Made by a program: the position numbers and the translations under genes
Notes under the pieces: model-generated
Told to the model about the DNA's origin: nothing
What the model saw: the letters and a program-made list of their open reading frames with translations, nothing else
Databases searched by the model: none
In this document: positions 1 through 6,285 of the stretch, in pieces
Position numbering within the stretch: position 1 is the first letter of the stretch
How the letters are laid out: each line of letters starts with the position of its first letter
From: JBFFMO01 sp037968515
GTDB lineage: Bacteria > Myxococcota_A > Bradymonadia > Bradymonadales > Bradymonadaceae
Length of the DNA: 16,523 nt
Direction: 5' to 3'
NCBI GenBank assembly: GCA_037968515.1
Contig: JBBKVQ010000349.1
Coordinates: 1-16,523, forward strand

Positions 1-1
1 G

Positions 2-1015
2 GCGAGTCTGGTGATTGCGAACGCTTTGCTCGTCAACGAACTTCGTTTTGACAACGAACAGCTGCATCGGCTTCTGCATGAAAAACGGTTCGGCCGAATC
101 ATCGGTTCATGCAACGTGATGAAAGAAGTTTATCGGACGATCGAAAAGGTCGCTCCGACGGGCGTGAACGTGCTTGTTTTGGGCGAAACCGGAACCGGCA
201 AAGAGCTTGTCGCCCACGAGATCCACAGTCGCAGCAACCGTGCAGAAGGACCTTTTGTCACCATCAACTGCGGCGCGATCCCAGAATCCTTGTTGGAGTC
301 CGAGCTTTTTGGACACGTCAAAGGCGCGTTTACCGGCGCGATTTCTACCCGAGAAGGCAAATTTCAAGCAGCCCACAAAGGCACAATTTTTCTGGATGAA
401 ATCGGCGAGATGCCGGTCAACCTTCAGGTGAAACTGCTCAGGGTGCTTCAGGAGAGAACCATCACCAAAGTCGGAGCCACCGCGTCAGAATTGATTGATA
501 TCCGAGTCGTGGCTGCGACCAATCGCGACCTTGAAAAGGCCGTGAAAGCTGGGGAGTTCCGCGAGGACCTCTTCTACCGCCTTAACGTCGTCATGATGCG
601 CCTGCCCCCGCTGCGAGACCGAGGTGCCGATGCGGTACTTATCGCGAAATTCCTCATCGGCGAAATCGCATCAGACCTGAAGGTCCCGCCCAAGCCACTG
701 TCGCAGACCGCGGTCCAAGCGCTTCAAAAGTACGACTGGCCAGGCAATATTAGGCAGCTGGAGAATCGCCTCAAGAAGGCGCTCGTATTGTGCGACAACG
801 CCGTGCTGGGACCCGAGGATTTGGATCTTGAACCAGAAATGCTCACAGCGGTAATGAATCTAGCGGATGCCAAAGAGCATTTCGCAAATCGATACATTCG
901 CGACGCCCTTGATCGGAACAACGGCAACCGCACTCAGACGGCCAAAGAACTCGGGGTCGATCCCCGCACCATCTTCCGATATCTGGAAAAGGACACCGAC
1001 GATGTTGGGCTCTGA
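2..1015 (+). CDS. Sigma-54-dependent response regulator / enhancer-binding protein, 5'-truncated by window edge
   Basis: Activates sigma-54 RNA polymerase by ATP hydrolysis. The reading frame is open from base 2, so the protein extends upstream. The visible N-terminus (around ELRFDNEQLHRLL) looks like the coiled linker that normally follows a receiver domain. Counting from the GTG at 11, the AAA+ core shows Walker A GETGTGKE (58-65), an intact GAFTGA loop (105-110) that contacts sigma-54, Walker B GTIFLDE (124-130), sensor AATNRD, and the YDWPGNIRQLEN segment. A Fis-type helix-turn-helix (NRTQTAKELGVDPRTIFRYL) lies close to the C-terminus. All catalytic motifs are intact, so it should be active. 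The next gene starts 82 bases downstream on the same strand, with a sigma-54-like motif at its start. That the missing part is a receiver is inferred; a GAF or PAS sensor is less likely. The family call is very secure. Confidence 0.95.
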   Translation, partial: ASLVIANALLVNELRFDNEQLHRLLHEKRFGRIIGSCNVMKEVYRTIEKVAPTGVNVLVLGETGTGKELVAHEIHSRSNRAEGPFVTINCGAIPESLLESELFGHVKGAFTGAISTREGKFQAAHKGTIFLDEIGEMPVNLQVKLLRVLQERTITKVGATASELIDIRVVAATNRDLEKAVKAGEFREDLFYRLNVVMMRLPPLRDRGADAVLIAKFLIGEIASDLKVPPKPLSQTAVQALQKYDWPGNIRQLENRLKKALVLCDNAVLGPEDLDLEPEMLTAVMNLADAKEHFANRYIRDALDRNNGNRTQTAKELGVDPRTIFRYLEKDTDDVGL

Positions 1016-1097
1016 CACAGATGTCGCGGAATCGAGCTCTTACAAGACCTTGAATTCGGGGCAAAGCGGCGCAGAAGCTGGCTGGGCGAGTGTTATT

Positions 1098-1628
1098 ATG
1101 CGCATGGCACGGGCTATGCATTTTAGATTAGCATGGGTATTGCTCGCCAACATGATTCTGAGTTCCTGCGTCGCCGCCCCGCCCATCGAGGCGGAGCCGC
1201 CCGATATCAATTTGCCGCCTCTCATCGACCCGGACCGGATTCTCCCGAGCTCAGCGATTATCGCGGTGACGTCAAGCAACGAGATCGTGCTCGAGGCGTC
1301 GCAACTCTTCGATCCGAATCCGGAGCCCCAACTCTTCTACGCGTGGATTGCCGACGGCGGCTGGCTCTCACAGAACGCCCGGGTCCAACTTTCCGTGGAT
1401 CAGGAAGACCTGTATCGCGACATTTACTATCGGTTCGACGGGGTTCAGTACGCGTTCAATCCCTGCAATCCCAACGTTCGCGACAAGAAAAGCGAAACGA
1501 TTTTTTTATACGTGTCAGACCGTTCGTTTCTAGAAGTGACCAACACCTCAGTTACGCCGGACGAAGACGGCTACTTGGAAGTGTGGGCGTGGGTGTTTCA
1601 GATACAGCCTGGAGTGTGTGACGAATGA
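1098..1628 (+). CDS. Predicted outer-membrane or periplasmic lipoprotein, unknown function
   Basis: 176 aa from ATG 1098. I chose this start because it gives a proper lipoprotein signal: Arg residues at 2, 5 and 10, a hydrophobic stretch (LAWVLLANMIL), then the lipobox LSSC with Cys24. The frame is open further upstream to 867, but that extension lies inside the regulator gene and encodes nothing signal-like. ATG 1116 is an alternative start with the same lipobox. Mature protein: a Pro-rich spacer (PPIEAEPPDINLPP), then a mostly beta-looking domain with two further Cys pairs candidates (FNPCNP and PGVCDE), which could form a disulfide in the periplasm. No clear Shine-Dalgarno precedes 1098. 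Its stop overlaps the start of the next gene (ATGA at 1625-1628), so the two are translationally coupled and probably co-function at the envelope. I do not recognise a family. Confidence 0.8.
   Translation: MRMARAMHFRLAWVLLANMILSSCVAAPPIEAEPPDINLPPLIDPDRILPSSAIIAVTSSNEIVLEASQLFDPNPEPQLFYAWIADGGWLSQNARVQLSVDQEDLYRDIYYRFDGVQYAFNPCNPNVRDKKSETIFLYVSDRSFLEVTNTSVTPDEDGYLEVWAWVFQIQPGVCDE
1105..1120 (+). promoter_or_regulatory. Sigma-54-like -24/-12 element inside the start of the first lipoprotein gene
   Basis: TGGCACG (1105-1111), four bases, then TATGCA (1115-1120, with GC at 1118-1119). The GG and GC dinucleotides are separated by exactly ten bases, and the TGGCACG half is a perfect match; TTGC is replaced by ATGC. 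It lies 90 bases past an enhancer-binding-protein gene but within the signal peptide coding region, so it would fire too late to serve the first lipoprotein unless the true start differs. Confidence 0.35.
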
Positions 1629-3196
1629 AACGCACCGACATTCTTGTCATATTGGGGGTTTTGGCTTCAGGCTGCACAGCAGCTTCCGAAGCCTCGAACG
1701 CCCCCGGCGTGCGTTGTATCGCTGATTCAGAATGCCCGAGCCAGCTGATTTGCCGCTATGACGTGTGCGTAAGTTCCGAGGTTGTGCCTCGGAAACTCGC
1801 CTTCCGTATGGTTCCCCCAAATTCGACGACTTGGAAGCCACAATCCATATCCGCATCGACCATTGATGTGGAAGATTCCGTTACCATCGCTCTCCTCCCA
1901 AGCATTCGTGTGGCTGGAAAACTCCTGTACGTGAACGAAGCCAACCAGGTGCGCCCTGACGGCCCTTCCGGAGTTTTAACCTTTCGAAGAGAAGGGCAAA
2001 ACAACTCTTTGGAACAGTACCGTGTTGAATCCGACAGCCGATACTCCACGTATTTGCTCCCCGGTCGGTACGATGTTTCGTTTGTCCCCGACGATATAAG
2101 CGCGCCACCTGTCGGTTTTGGTTTACGTGAATTTGTGCTCGATACCGATCCGGAACTCACCGTCCCAGTGCGCTCGATCTCGGTGACCGGCTCCCTGCGC
2201 GACTCGCCCGGAGTCGGCCGACGCGCTGAGGCCGTTCAGAACGCTTCAGTGGTCGCTGTTTCCCGCACCACCGGTGCAGTCTCGAGTGTCGGGACGACCG
2301 ATGCGGAGGGGTTCTTCACGTTCAATCTTTTACCGCAACAAGAACTCTACGACTTACGCGTCAGCTACGAAACCAACGACTATCTGCGCGAGATCACGAT
2401 TTTCCGCGCACTTGAATGCACGATGGCACAGTGTTCAAACCTGCTTGGGGACGATGACACCTTTCAAGTGTCACTTGAAGCGATTGTAGGCGATGCCGCA
2501 CAGCGACAGGTCAACCTCACGGCTGCGCGTGGTGAGTTGGTGCCCGATTTCAGCGGTGTGGTCATGGAAATGAACGGTTCGATGCCCTGGGGAACCGCAC
2601 GTGTTCGCCGAACCTTGGATGCGTCGGGCTCATTTGGGGCGCGACTTCCTGACGGCGATTACGAAGTCGTCGTTTCGGCACCTCAAACTTTTCCCCTATC
2701 GAGCAAACGTGACGCAATTTCGGTCGGCGTCGACGACACATCGATCACCATTCCATTAGGCCCAAAGGTTAACGCTTCACTTGAGGTGTTGGACCTTGAG
2801 AACCTTCCTGGAATCGACGCTCGTGTTGAGTTTCAAAGGCTGGACGGTTCTGATCCGATCGTGATGACATCGGATGAAAACGGTATGGTGAGTGTACTTC
2901 TTGAAGACGCGAAGCACCGCATCGTAATCACTGCGATGCAGAACGGGGTCGCACGCGGAGTTTTCAACTGGGATCCCATGGTGCCCACAATGACATTGCA
3001 GCTTCCTGCCGCAGCGGTATTGACCGGCAGCGTGCTTGGCGCCCCTGCAGACGTCTCCAATAAAGAATGGCAGACCGTAGAAGACGTCGCAGTTCAAGTC
3101 CTGGAAAATTATGACGGTTCTCAAGTCACTGTGGGTGAGACCACTACTCGCGCCGACGGAACGTTTCGCGTGATTATTCCGGCGCCGGTTCGCTGA
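1625..3196 (+). CDS. Large lipoprotein with Cys-rich motif and serial carboxypeptidase-regulatory-like domains
   Basis: 523 aa. Signal peptide with lipobox LASGC, so lipidated Cys17. Immediately after is a compact four-Cys motif (C31, C37, C43, C48; pattern C-x5-C-x5-C-x4-C) of a kind often seen at the N-terminus of myxobacterial lipoproteins. The rest looks like repeated beta-sandwich units of the carboxypeptidase-regulatory-like type. Recurrent cores read VxGxL...D(A/E)xGxFxxxLLPxxYxLxV, at about residues 95-170, 187-250, 298-354, 382-438 and 466-523. Such domains usually act in surface adhesion or as spacers. It starts by ATGA overlap with the preceding lipoprotein gene, suggesting an envelope pair. 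Odd point: the last domain stops right after GTFRVIIPAP, before the closing strands, and the final 23 bases overlap the 3' end of the opposite-strand gene. Lipoprotein call strong; repeat assignment by eye. Confidence 0.85.
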   Translation: MKRTDILVILGVLASGCTAASEASNAPGVRCIADSECPSQLICRYDVCVSSEVVPRKLAFRMVPPNSTTWKPQSISASTIDVEDSVTIALLPSIRVAGKLLYVNEANQVRPDGPSGVLTFRREGQNNSLEQYRVESDSRYSTYLLPGRYDVSFVPDDISAPPVGFGLREFVLDTDPELTVPVRSISVTGSLRDSPGVGRRAEAVQNASVVAVSRTTGAVSSVGTTDAEGFFTFNLLPQQELYDLRVSYETNDYLREITIFRALECTMAQCSNLLGDDDTFQVSLEAIVGDAAQRQVNLTAARGELVPDFSGVVMEMNGSMPWGTARVRRTLDASGSFGARLPDGDYEVVVSAPQTFPLSSKRDAISVGVDDTSITIPLGPKVNASLEVLDLENLPGIDARVEFQRLDGSDPIVMTSDENGMVSVLLEDAKHRIVITAMQNGVARGVFNWDPMVPTMTLQLPAAAVLTGSVLGAPADVSNKEWQTVEDVAVQVLENYDGSQVTVGETTTRADGTFRVIIPAPVR

Positions 3197-3536
3197 CCTT
3201 GCCGCCGATGTTTCTACGAGTGGACATCAGCATTTGGTAAGGTTCCGGGTGTTCTTTCCGGCAACGGACGGTCCAAAGTCGAACCTTTTCTTCCCACGCA
3301 GGTTCCCGCGAGGTCATTTTCCCTGCGGCTTTAATTAAGACCTCAGCCTGGCTTCGGCAGGAACTTTCCTCTGATTTTGATTCGGAGAGCATGTGCCCAG
3401 TGTACGGATCCCAAATCTGGTTCGATTGCACGCCTCGAAAGGCGCCAATCAACATGGGGACCGAGAACAGCAGCATAAGGACCCCGAGGGTCAGCAAGCC
3501 TGTGCGGCGGATGATCTTGATGCGTTGTTCGTCCAT
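3174..3536 (-). CDS. Small single-pass membrane protein, unknown function
   Basis: 120 aa from the ATG at 3536. The frame is open to 3602, but 3536 has a GAGG five bases ahead and starts a normal short cytoplasmic N-terminus (MDEQRIKIIRR) followed by one transmembrane helix (about 13-33, GLLTLGVLMLLFSVPMLIGAF). The remainder is a polar, probably periplasmic domain by the positive-inside rule, with two cysteines (C60 and C92) and a Trp/Lys-rich stretch (WEEKVRLWTVRCRKEHPEPY) that may pair through a disulfide. Its last 23 bases overlap the end of the facing lipoprotein gene. A sigma-70-like promoter lies directly upstream at 3552-3580. No family recognised. Gene reality is supported by the RBS, the promoter and the clean membrane segment, less so by similarity. 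Confidence 0.65.
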   Translation of the reverse strand: MDEQRIKIIRRTGLLTLGVLMLLFSVPMLIGAFRGVQSNQIWDPYTGHMLSESKSEESSCRSQAEVLIKAAGKMTSREPAWEEKVRLWTVRCRKEHPEPYQMLMSTRRNIGGKVSEPAPE

Positions 3537-3551
3537 AAAAACCTCGGTCTG

Positions 3552-3580
3552 CTTATCGCGCATCGATGAGATCGTGGCAA
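3552..3580 (-). promoter_or_regulatory. Candidate sigma-70-type promoter of the small membrane-protein gene
   Basis: On the minus strand TTGCCA (3580-3575, five of six against TTGACA) is followed after 17 bases by GATAAG (3557-3552, four of six against TATAAT). The predicted transcript would start near 3545, leaving a very short leader that begins about at the GAGG ribosome-binding site. Found by eye; short leader is the weak point. Confidence 0.35.
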
Positions 3581-3602
3581 CACTTGGGCAAGAAATAGAC
3601 AA

Positions 3603-3620
3603 GGGAAGCCTGAGCTTCCC
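3603..3620 (-). terminator. Hairpin terminator candidate after the ribbon-helix-helix gene
   Basis: Perfect 7-bp stem GGGAAGC / GCTTCCC with a 4-base loop. Read on the minus strand it is followed by TTGTCTATTTCTT, a U-rich though not unbroken tail. It lies 86 bases past the stop of the minus-strand gene at 3706 and just before the promoter of the next minus-strand gene, which is where a terminator would be expected. Confidence 0.5.
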
Positions 3621-3648
3621 CTGCCCGGTGCTGCACGAGGGCGTTTTT

Positions 3649-3668
3649 CCACACGCCTGAGCGCGTGG
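3649..3668 (-). repeat. Second hairpin in the 3' leader of the ribbon-helix-helix gene
   Basis: CCACACGC / GCGCGTGG around a CTGA loop. On the minus strand all eight pairs form, one as G-U; on the plus strand one A-C mismatch breaks it. It is followed on the minus strand by a run of A, not U, so it is not a standard terminator. It shares the core GCCTGAGC with the hairpin at 3603-3620. Confidence 0.4.
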
Positions 3669-3705
3669 GCAGCATTACTTTAGAAACTTCTTGGATGGCG
3701 TCGGC

Positions 3706-3891
3706 TCAGCTGGCGACTTCGTCAAACGTGATTTCGTCGACGCCGGGAACCGTCTTTAGGCGTTCTTTGGAGATTCTCCACGCCTGCTCAAGTATCCAAG
3801 AGATGGAGCGATCTTGGCGAAGCGCTTCCTGCTTGGTTTCGTGGAGAAGATCTTCAGTCACATAGAGAGTAAGTTTTTTCTTCGCCGCCAT
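3706..3891 (-). CDS. Small ribbon-helix-helix protein, TIGR04563-like
   Basis: 61 aa, ATG at 3891. The layout is that of an Arc/MetJ-type ribbon-helix-helix DNA-binding protein. A basic start (MAAKKK) leads into a single beta strand (KLTLYVTED), helix 1 (LLHETKQEALRQD), the turn RS, and helix 2 (ISWILEQAWRISKERLK), then a short acidic tail. The combination of a 'lyv.edll.e...ea.rqdrS.SWi.qqAw..a' pattern with a total of about 60 residues matches my memory of the TIGR04563 family, which occurs in many copies in Myxococcota; that assignment needs a profile search. No toxin-like partner gene adjoins it, so an antitoxin role is unlikely. A weak GGACGG precedes the start. It faces away from the DUF2400 gene across a 183-base, AT-rich region containing a palindrome that might be its operator. 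Confidence 0.8.
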   Translation of the reverse strand: MAAKKKLTLYVTEDLLHETKQEALRQDRSISWILEQAWRISKERLKTVPGVDEITFDEVAS

Positions 3892-3974
3892 GGTCCGTCC
3901 GTGGAACAGGGTTAAATAAATATTGAGGTAAGACGCTCACTGCGTATGTCGCACTTTGTCCTACATCTGGATAC

Positions 3975-4002
3975 ATCGTATGTGGATCCACGTGCCGTGC
4001 AA
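3975..4002 (-). promoter_or_regulatory. Possible promoter with embedded palindromic operator upstream of the ribbon-helix-helix gene
   Basis: On the minus strand TTGCAC (4002-3997) and TACGAT (3980-3975) are separated by 16 bases. The perfect 10-bp palindrome GTGGATCCAC (3982-3991) lies inside that spacer, overlapping a CACGTG (3989-3994). The spacing suits a repressor site. The box matches are only moderate and the implied leader is about 75 bases long, so this is a weak call. The remaining 3892-4074 interval is AT-rich and holds nothing else I can name. Confidence 0.25.
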
Positions 4003-4074
4003 TTTTTTTTGCCGTAAAAAGTCCACCGCCGCGTAAGTGGTTGATAGTTTGTTATTTTTATTGAGACTTCGAAA

Positions 4075-4929
4075 ATGCTTTCACAATCTGAAGCCGACGA
4101 ACTTAAACCTTTCCTAGAATCCCTGATTCGCAGCTGCGACCCAGAAGAGGTGGACAACGACCCTGTCGGTTTAGTGCGTGATTACGACTCCAAAGACGAT
4201 CGAGAGCTGGTTGCACTCCTTGCGAGCAGCCTTGCTTACGGTCAAGTTAGCCAGATCCGAAAGTCGGTTCGTGCAGCCCTGGAACCGTTCGGTTCGGCCC
4301 CGTCCCAGAAACTCGCATCAATGGAACCGTCTGAAATTATTAGTCTTTTAGATGGGTGGTATTATCGCATGACCCGTGTCGAAGATCTCGTTGATCTCTT
4401 TGTGGCGGTCGCGCGCATTCGAGCTAAGTTTGGAAGCCTTGAAAAGGCCTACCTTTCAACTTCGGGAACCCACGTCGAACGGGCATCGGCGTGGGTTACC
4501 TCCCTCCGGGCTCATCGCCATCACGACGAGCTTTCGCGGGGGTTTAAGTACTTGGTGGCTGATCCCGGACTCGGTGGGGTGACCAAGCGTTTGCATTTGT
4601 TTTTCAGATGGATGATCAGGCTCGAGGACGGCATTGACCTCGGATTATGGACCGAGGTCGCGCCGAGCGTCCTAGTGATGCCTCTAGACACCCACACGGC
4701 CAGGATCTGTCGTTACCTTGGTCTGACCGATCGCAAGGCCAATGATCTTCGCGCAGCCACGGAGATTACAGATTCTCTAAGGCTCCTGGACGAGTCAGAT
4801 CCGCTCCGATACGACTTTGCTATCTGCCATCTGGGGATTTCAAAAGGATGTGTCCACCGTAGAACGCCGGAACACTGTCCGTCGTGCCCGATCGATACGG
4901 TCTGCAAGCTAGCTTGGTCAGTCGGATGA
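4075..4929 (+). CDS. DUF2400 / TIGR02757 family protein, DNA-glycosylase-like with Cys cluster
   Basis: 284 aa, ATG at 4075, typical length for this family. Diagnostic segments are the N-terminal RDY..KDDRELVALLASSLAYGQV (about 35-57), the KRLHLFFRWMIR...DGIDLGLW block (171-192), APSVLVMPLDTHTARICRYLGL (196-217), and DPLRYDFAICHLGI (242-255). The MPLDTHT stretch resembles the VDTHV segment of HhH-GPD glycosylases, placing a candidate catalytic Asp at 205. The C-terminus carries C259-x8-C268-x2-C271-x5-C277, close to the 4Fe-4S loop of endonuclease III. There is no obvious glycine-rich hairpin before the THT segment, so classical base-excision activity is doubtful; the family has no settled function as far as I know. 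It ends 12 bases inside the opposite gene. Family call is firm, activity is inferred. Confidence 0.92.
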   Translation: MLSQSEADELKPFLESLIRSCDPEEVDNDPVGLVRDYDSKDDRELVALLASSLAYGQVSQIRKSVRAALEPFGSAPSQKLASMEPSEIISLLDGWYYRMTRVEDLVDLFVAVARIRAKFGSLEKAYLSTSGTHVERASAWVTSLRAHRHHDELSRGFKYLVADPGLGGVTKRLHLFFRWMIRLEDGIDLGLWTEVAPSVLVMPLDTHTARICRYLGLTDRKANDLRAATEITDSLRLLDESDPLRYDFAICHLGISKGCVHRRTPEHCPSCPIDTVCKLAWSVG

Positions 4930-5169
4930 TCCGATGACCTCGATGTCCACGACATGGACATCAATCACGTAACGGGTCGAGATCACGCTTGTCACGGCGA
5001 GCAGCGTGAATGCGCCGAAAAAGATGACGACCAACTGCTGCCAGCTTCTACCCCGTGAAATCACTGCAACAAGAGTCACGGTCACAAAAAATGTGATACC
5101 GACCACCCACAGCAATAGATAAGGCTGCACAGTGGTCACCACGGCGACCGGTCTCATCCAGGGCTCCAT
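4918..5169 (-). CDS. Small two-helix membrane protein
   Basis: 83 aa. The start is the ATG at 5169-5167, which shares an A with the stop of the protease gene (TAATG at 5171-5167). This is a classic reinitiation overlap and is the reason for rejecting the longer frame up to 5313. Two hydrophobic helices, about 18-37 (LLLWVVGITFFVTVTLVAVI) and 44-64 (QQLVVIFFGAFTLLAVTSVIS), are separated by a short basic loop RGRSW; the tail IDVHVVDIEVIGSSD is polar. No family recognised. Coupling to the CPBP protease suggests a partner or substrate-presenting subunit, which is inference. Its stop overlaps the end of the DUF2400 gene by 12 bases. A perfect 8-bp inverted repeat (4942-4962) lies in its last codons. 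Confidence 0.7.
   Translation of the reverse strand: MEPWMRPVAVVTTVQPYLLLWVVGITFFVTVTLVAVISRGRSWQQLVVIFFGAFTLLAVTSVISTRYVIDVHVVDIEVIGSSD
4942..4962. repeat. 8-bp perfect inverted repeat just past the DUF2400 stop
   Basis: GATGTCCA and TGGACATC flank a CGACA loop, beginning 13 bases after the plus-strand stop at 4929 and inside the last codons of the minus-strand gene. It could fold in either transcript. No U tract follows, so intrinsic termination is not shown. The encoded alternation of Val, Asp and His (DVHVVDIE) could also generate the symmetry by chance. Confidence 0.35.
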
Positions 5170-5768
5170 TAGGGCTCCGAGGCACGACGAATCAACGTCG
5201 AAAGGTTCAAGAAGTTGATCAAAAAATGAGCTGCGATCGGCGCAACTACGCTGCCTGTCCAAACGTACAGCACTCCGATCATCCAGCCTAAGACAACCGC
5301 CATGATCGTCCACGCCGCAAATCGGCGCGGATTAGGGCCGATATGAACTGCACCAAAGACAAGGCCTGCGATCGCAATCGAAACCACAACGCTTCCCGTC
5401 CAGACTTCAATTCCATTTTGGAAGAAGCCACGGAACAACAGTTCTTCACCAATGCCGCTTAAAACCGCCAATCCAAACGCCCTGCCCCAAGTAATTTTCC
5501 CGAGCATGCCAGCCAGGTCGACGTTGAGGCGTCTTGCCCAATCAAAGTAGCGATCCAAGCCGTGAGAGATCGTGACGATCACTAAACCAAACAAGATTCC
5601 ATAACCCGCCGAAGCAAGCAGATTCTTGGTTGGGTATCCTTCCCTTTCAATGATGTTGATGTCGAAGGCCCAACCGAGGCCAACAGCTAAAAGCGCCATG
5701 CCCGCATAGAACAATGCGGCGACTCCCATGGGGAGCGACGGTGGAGCTTGGCTGTTCTCAGATTTCAT
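5169..5768 (-). CDS. CPBP-family intramembrane metalloprotease
   Basis: 199 aa. CPBP (ABI/CAAX-type) proteases cut within or next to the membrane, and bacterial members have varied or unknown substrates. The signature is complete: EELLFRG (residues 108-114, paired glutamates plus Arg113), GAVHIG with His142, and AHFLINFLN with His181 and Asn185. About six hydrophobic segments surround these motifs. The ATG at 5768 overlaps the end of the upstream 151-aa gene by 11 bases, and the stop overlaps the next gene as TAATG, so the three are one operon. The Rce1-like fold is well known; the cellular target here cannot be read from sequence. Confidence 0.93.
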   Translation of the reverse strand: MKSENSQAPPSLPMGVAALFYAGMALLAVGLGWAFDINIIEREGYPTKNLLASAGYGILFGLVIVTISHGLDRYFDWARRLNVDLAGMLGKITWGRAFGLAVLSGIGEELLFRGFFQNGIEVWTGSVVVSIAIAGLVFGAVHIGPNPRRFAAWTIMAVVLGWMIGVLYVWTGSVVAPIAAHFLINFLNLSTLIRRASEP

Positions 5769-6213
5769 CGTCGGACACGCCGTGCTTTAAGAGCCACGCG
5801 TCGGCCATCGCGTCTGCACTCGGATTTGTCGAAAATCCACGAAACCGCACCATGAATCCGTCAAAGTCGTACACGCGCCAGTCATCGTGAAACCGGCTGG
5901 TGCGCTCGTTCAGCACAAACTCACTGAACATCGCGTCGACGAAGTCTACAGCGGCGTCCAGAAAGGCGTCCTGGCCCGCTTCGCTCTTATGTTCATCGTC
6001 TGAGAGCACCACGGCTTCCAGTTCAAGGCGGAATGACTCGTCGGATGCTGCGAGTACAATCACGGCTTGTGTGCTCTCGTGGGTTCGTCTGGCTGCCAGA
6101 GCAATGCTCTCGCCGGGACGCAAATGGAGTCCCTGTCGAGCGATTAATGCTTCGTTTAGCTTACGTAATTCTTCGGCAGTCACAGGTGTCAAGTCGACAG
6201 TTTTTCCAGTCAT
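5758..6213 (-). CDS. Hypothetical acidic cytosolic protein, first gene of the CPBP operon
   Basis: 151 aa, ATG at 6213 preceded by AAGGA about six bases upstream. No signal peptide, membrane helix or recognised motif. Composition is acidic and mixed alpha/beta. The N-terminus (DLTPVTAEELRKLNEALIAR) looks helical, the middle has a beta-rich run (ESIALAARRTHESTQAVIVLAAS; FRLELEAVVLS), and the C-terminal part is Phe/Asp-rich (RFHDDWRVYDFDGFMVRFRGF). It overlaps the protease gene by 11 bases. The gene shares a 72-base divergent promoter region with the kinase. I do not recognise it. Gene reality is supported by the RBS and operon packing. Confidence 0.75.
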   Translation of the reverse strand: MTGKTVDLTPVTAEELRKLNEALIARQGLHLRPGESIALAARRTHESTQAVIVLAASDESFRLELEAVVLSDDEHKSEAGQDAFLDAAVDFVDAMFSEFVLNERTSRFHDDWRVYDFDGFMVRFRGFSTNPSADAMADAWLLKHGVSDDEI

Positions 6214-6227
6214 GGCGTTCCTTGGCC

Positions 6228-6256
6228 TTGTGGGCAGTCGCAGGCATTCCTATAAT
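6228..6256 (+). promoter_or_regulatory. Sigma-70-type promoter for the Ser/Thr kinase gene
   Basis: TTGTGG (6228-6233), a 17-base spacer, then a perfect TATAAT (6251-6256). Transcription would start near 6263, leaving about 23 bases to the TTG start at 6286, with GAGG at 6276-6279. This is the best promoter match in the window. The -35 matches only its TTG half. Confidence 0.6.
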
Positions 6257-6285
6257 CGAATCTCGCTCGCACACTGAGGCACATT

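Noticed and set aside
867..1097. Upstream extension of the first lipoprotein frame
   Set aside because: It lies within the regulator coding region in another frame and lacks signal-like content; ATG 1098 gives a complete lipoprotein signal.
1016..1097. Terminator or sigma-70 promoter after the regulator gene
   Set aside because: No convincing stem with U tail and no -35/-10 pair with proper spacing; TATTAT overlaps the lipoprotein start codon.
1133..1621. Plus-strand 162-aa frame within the first lipoprotein gene
   Set aside because: Arg-rich, low-order composition typical of a shadow frame; the lipoprotein frame has a lipobox and couples to the next gene by ATGA.
3706..3891. Ribbon-helix-helix gene as the antitoxin of a toxin-antitoxin pair
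   Set aside because: No RelE-, PIN- or Fic-like small gene adjoins it; its neighbours are separated by a terminator and a divergent promoter region.
5170..5313. Longer start for the 83-aa membrane protein
   Set aside because: The extension overlaps the protease coding sequence and has no hydrophobic or motif content; TAATG at 5167-5171 explains the start.
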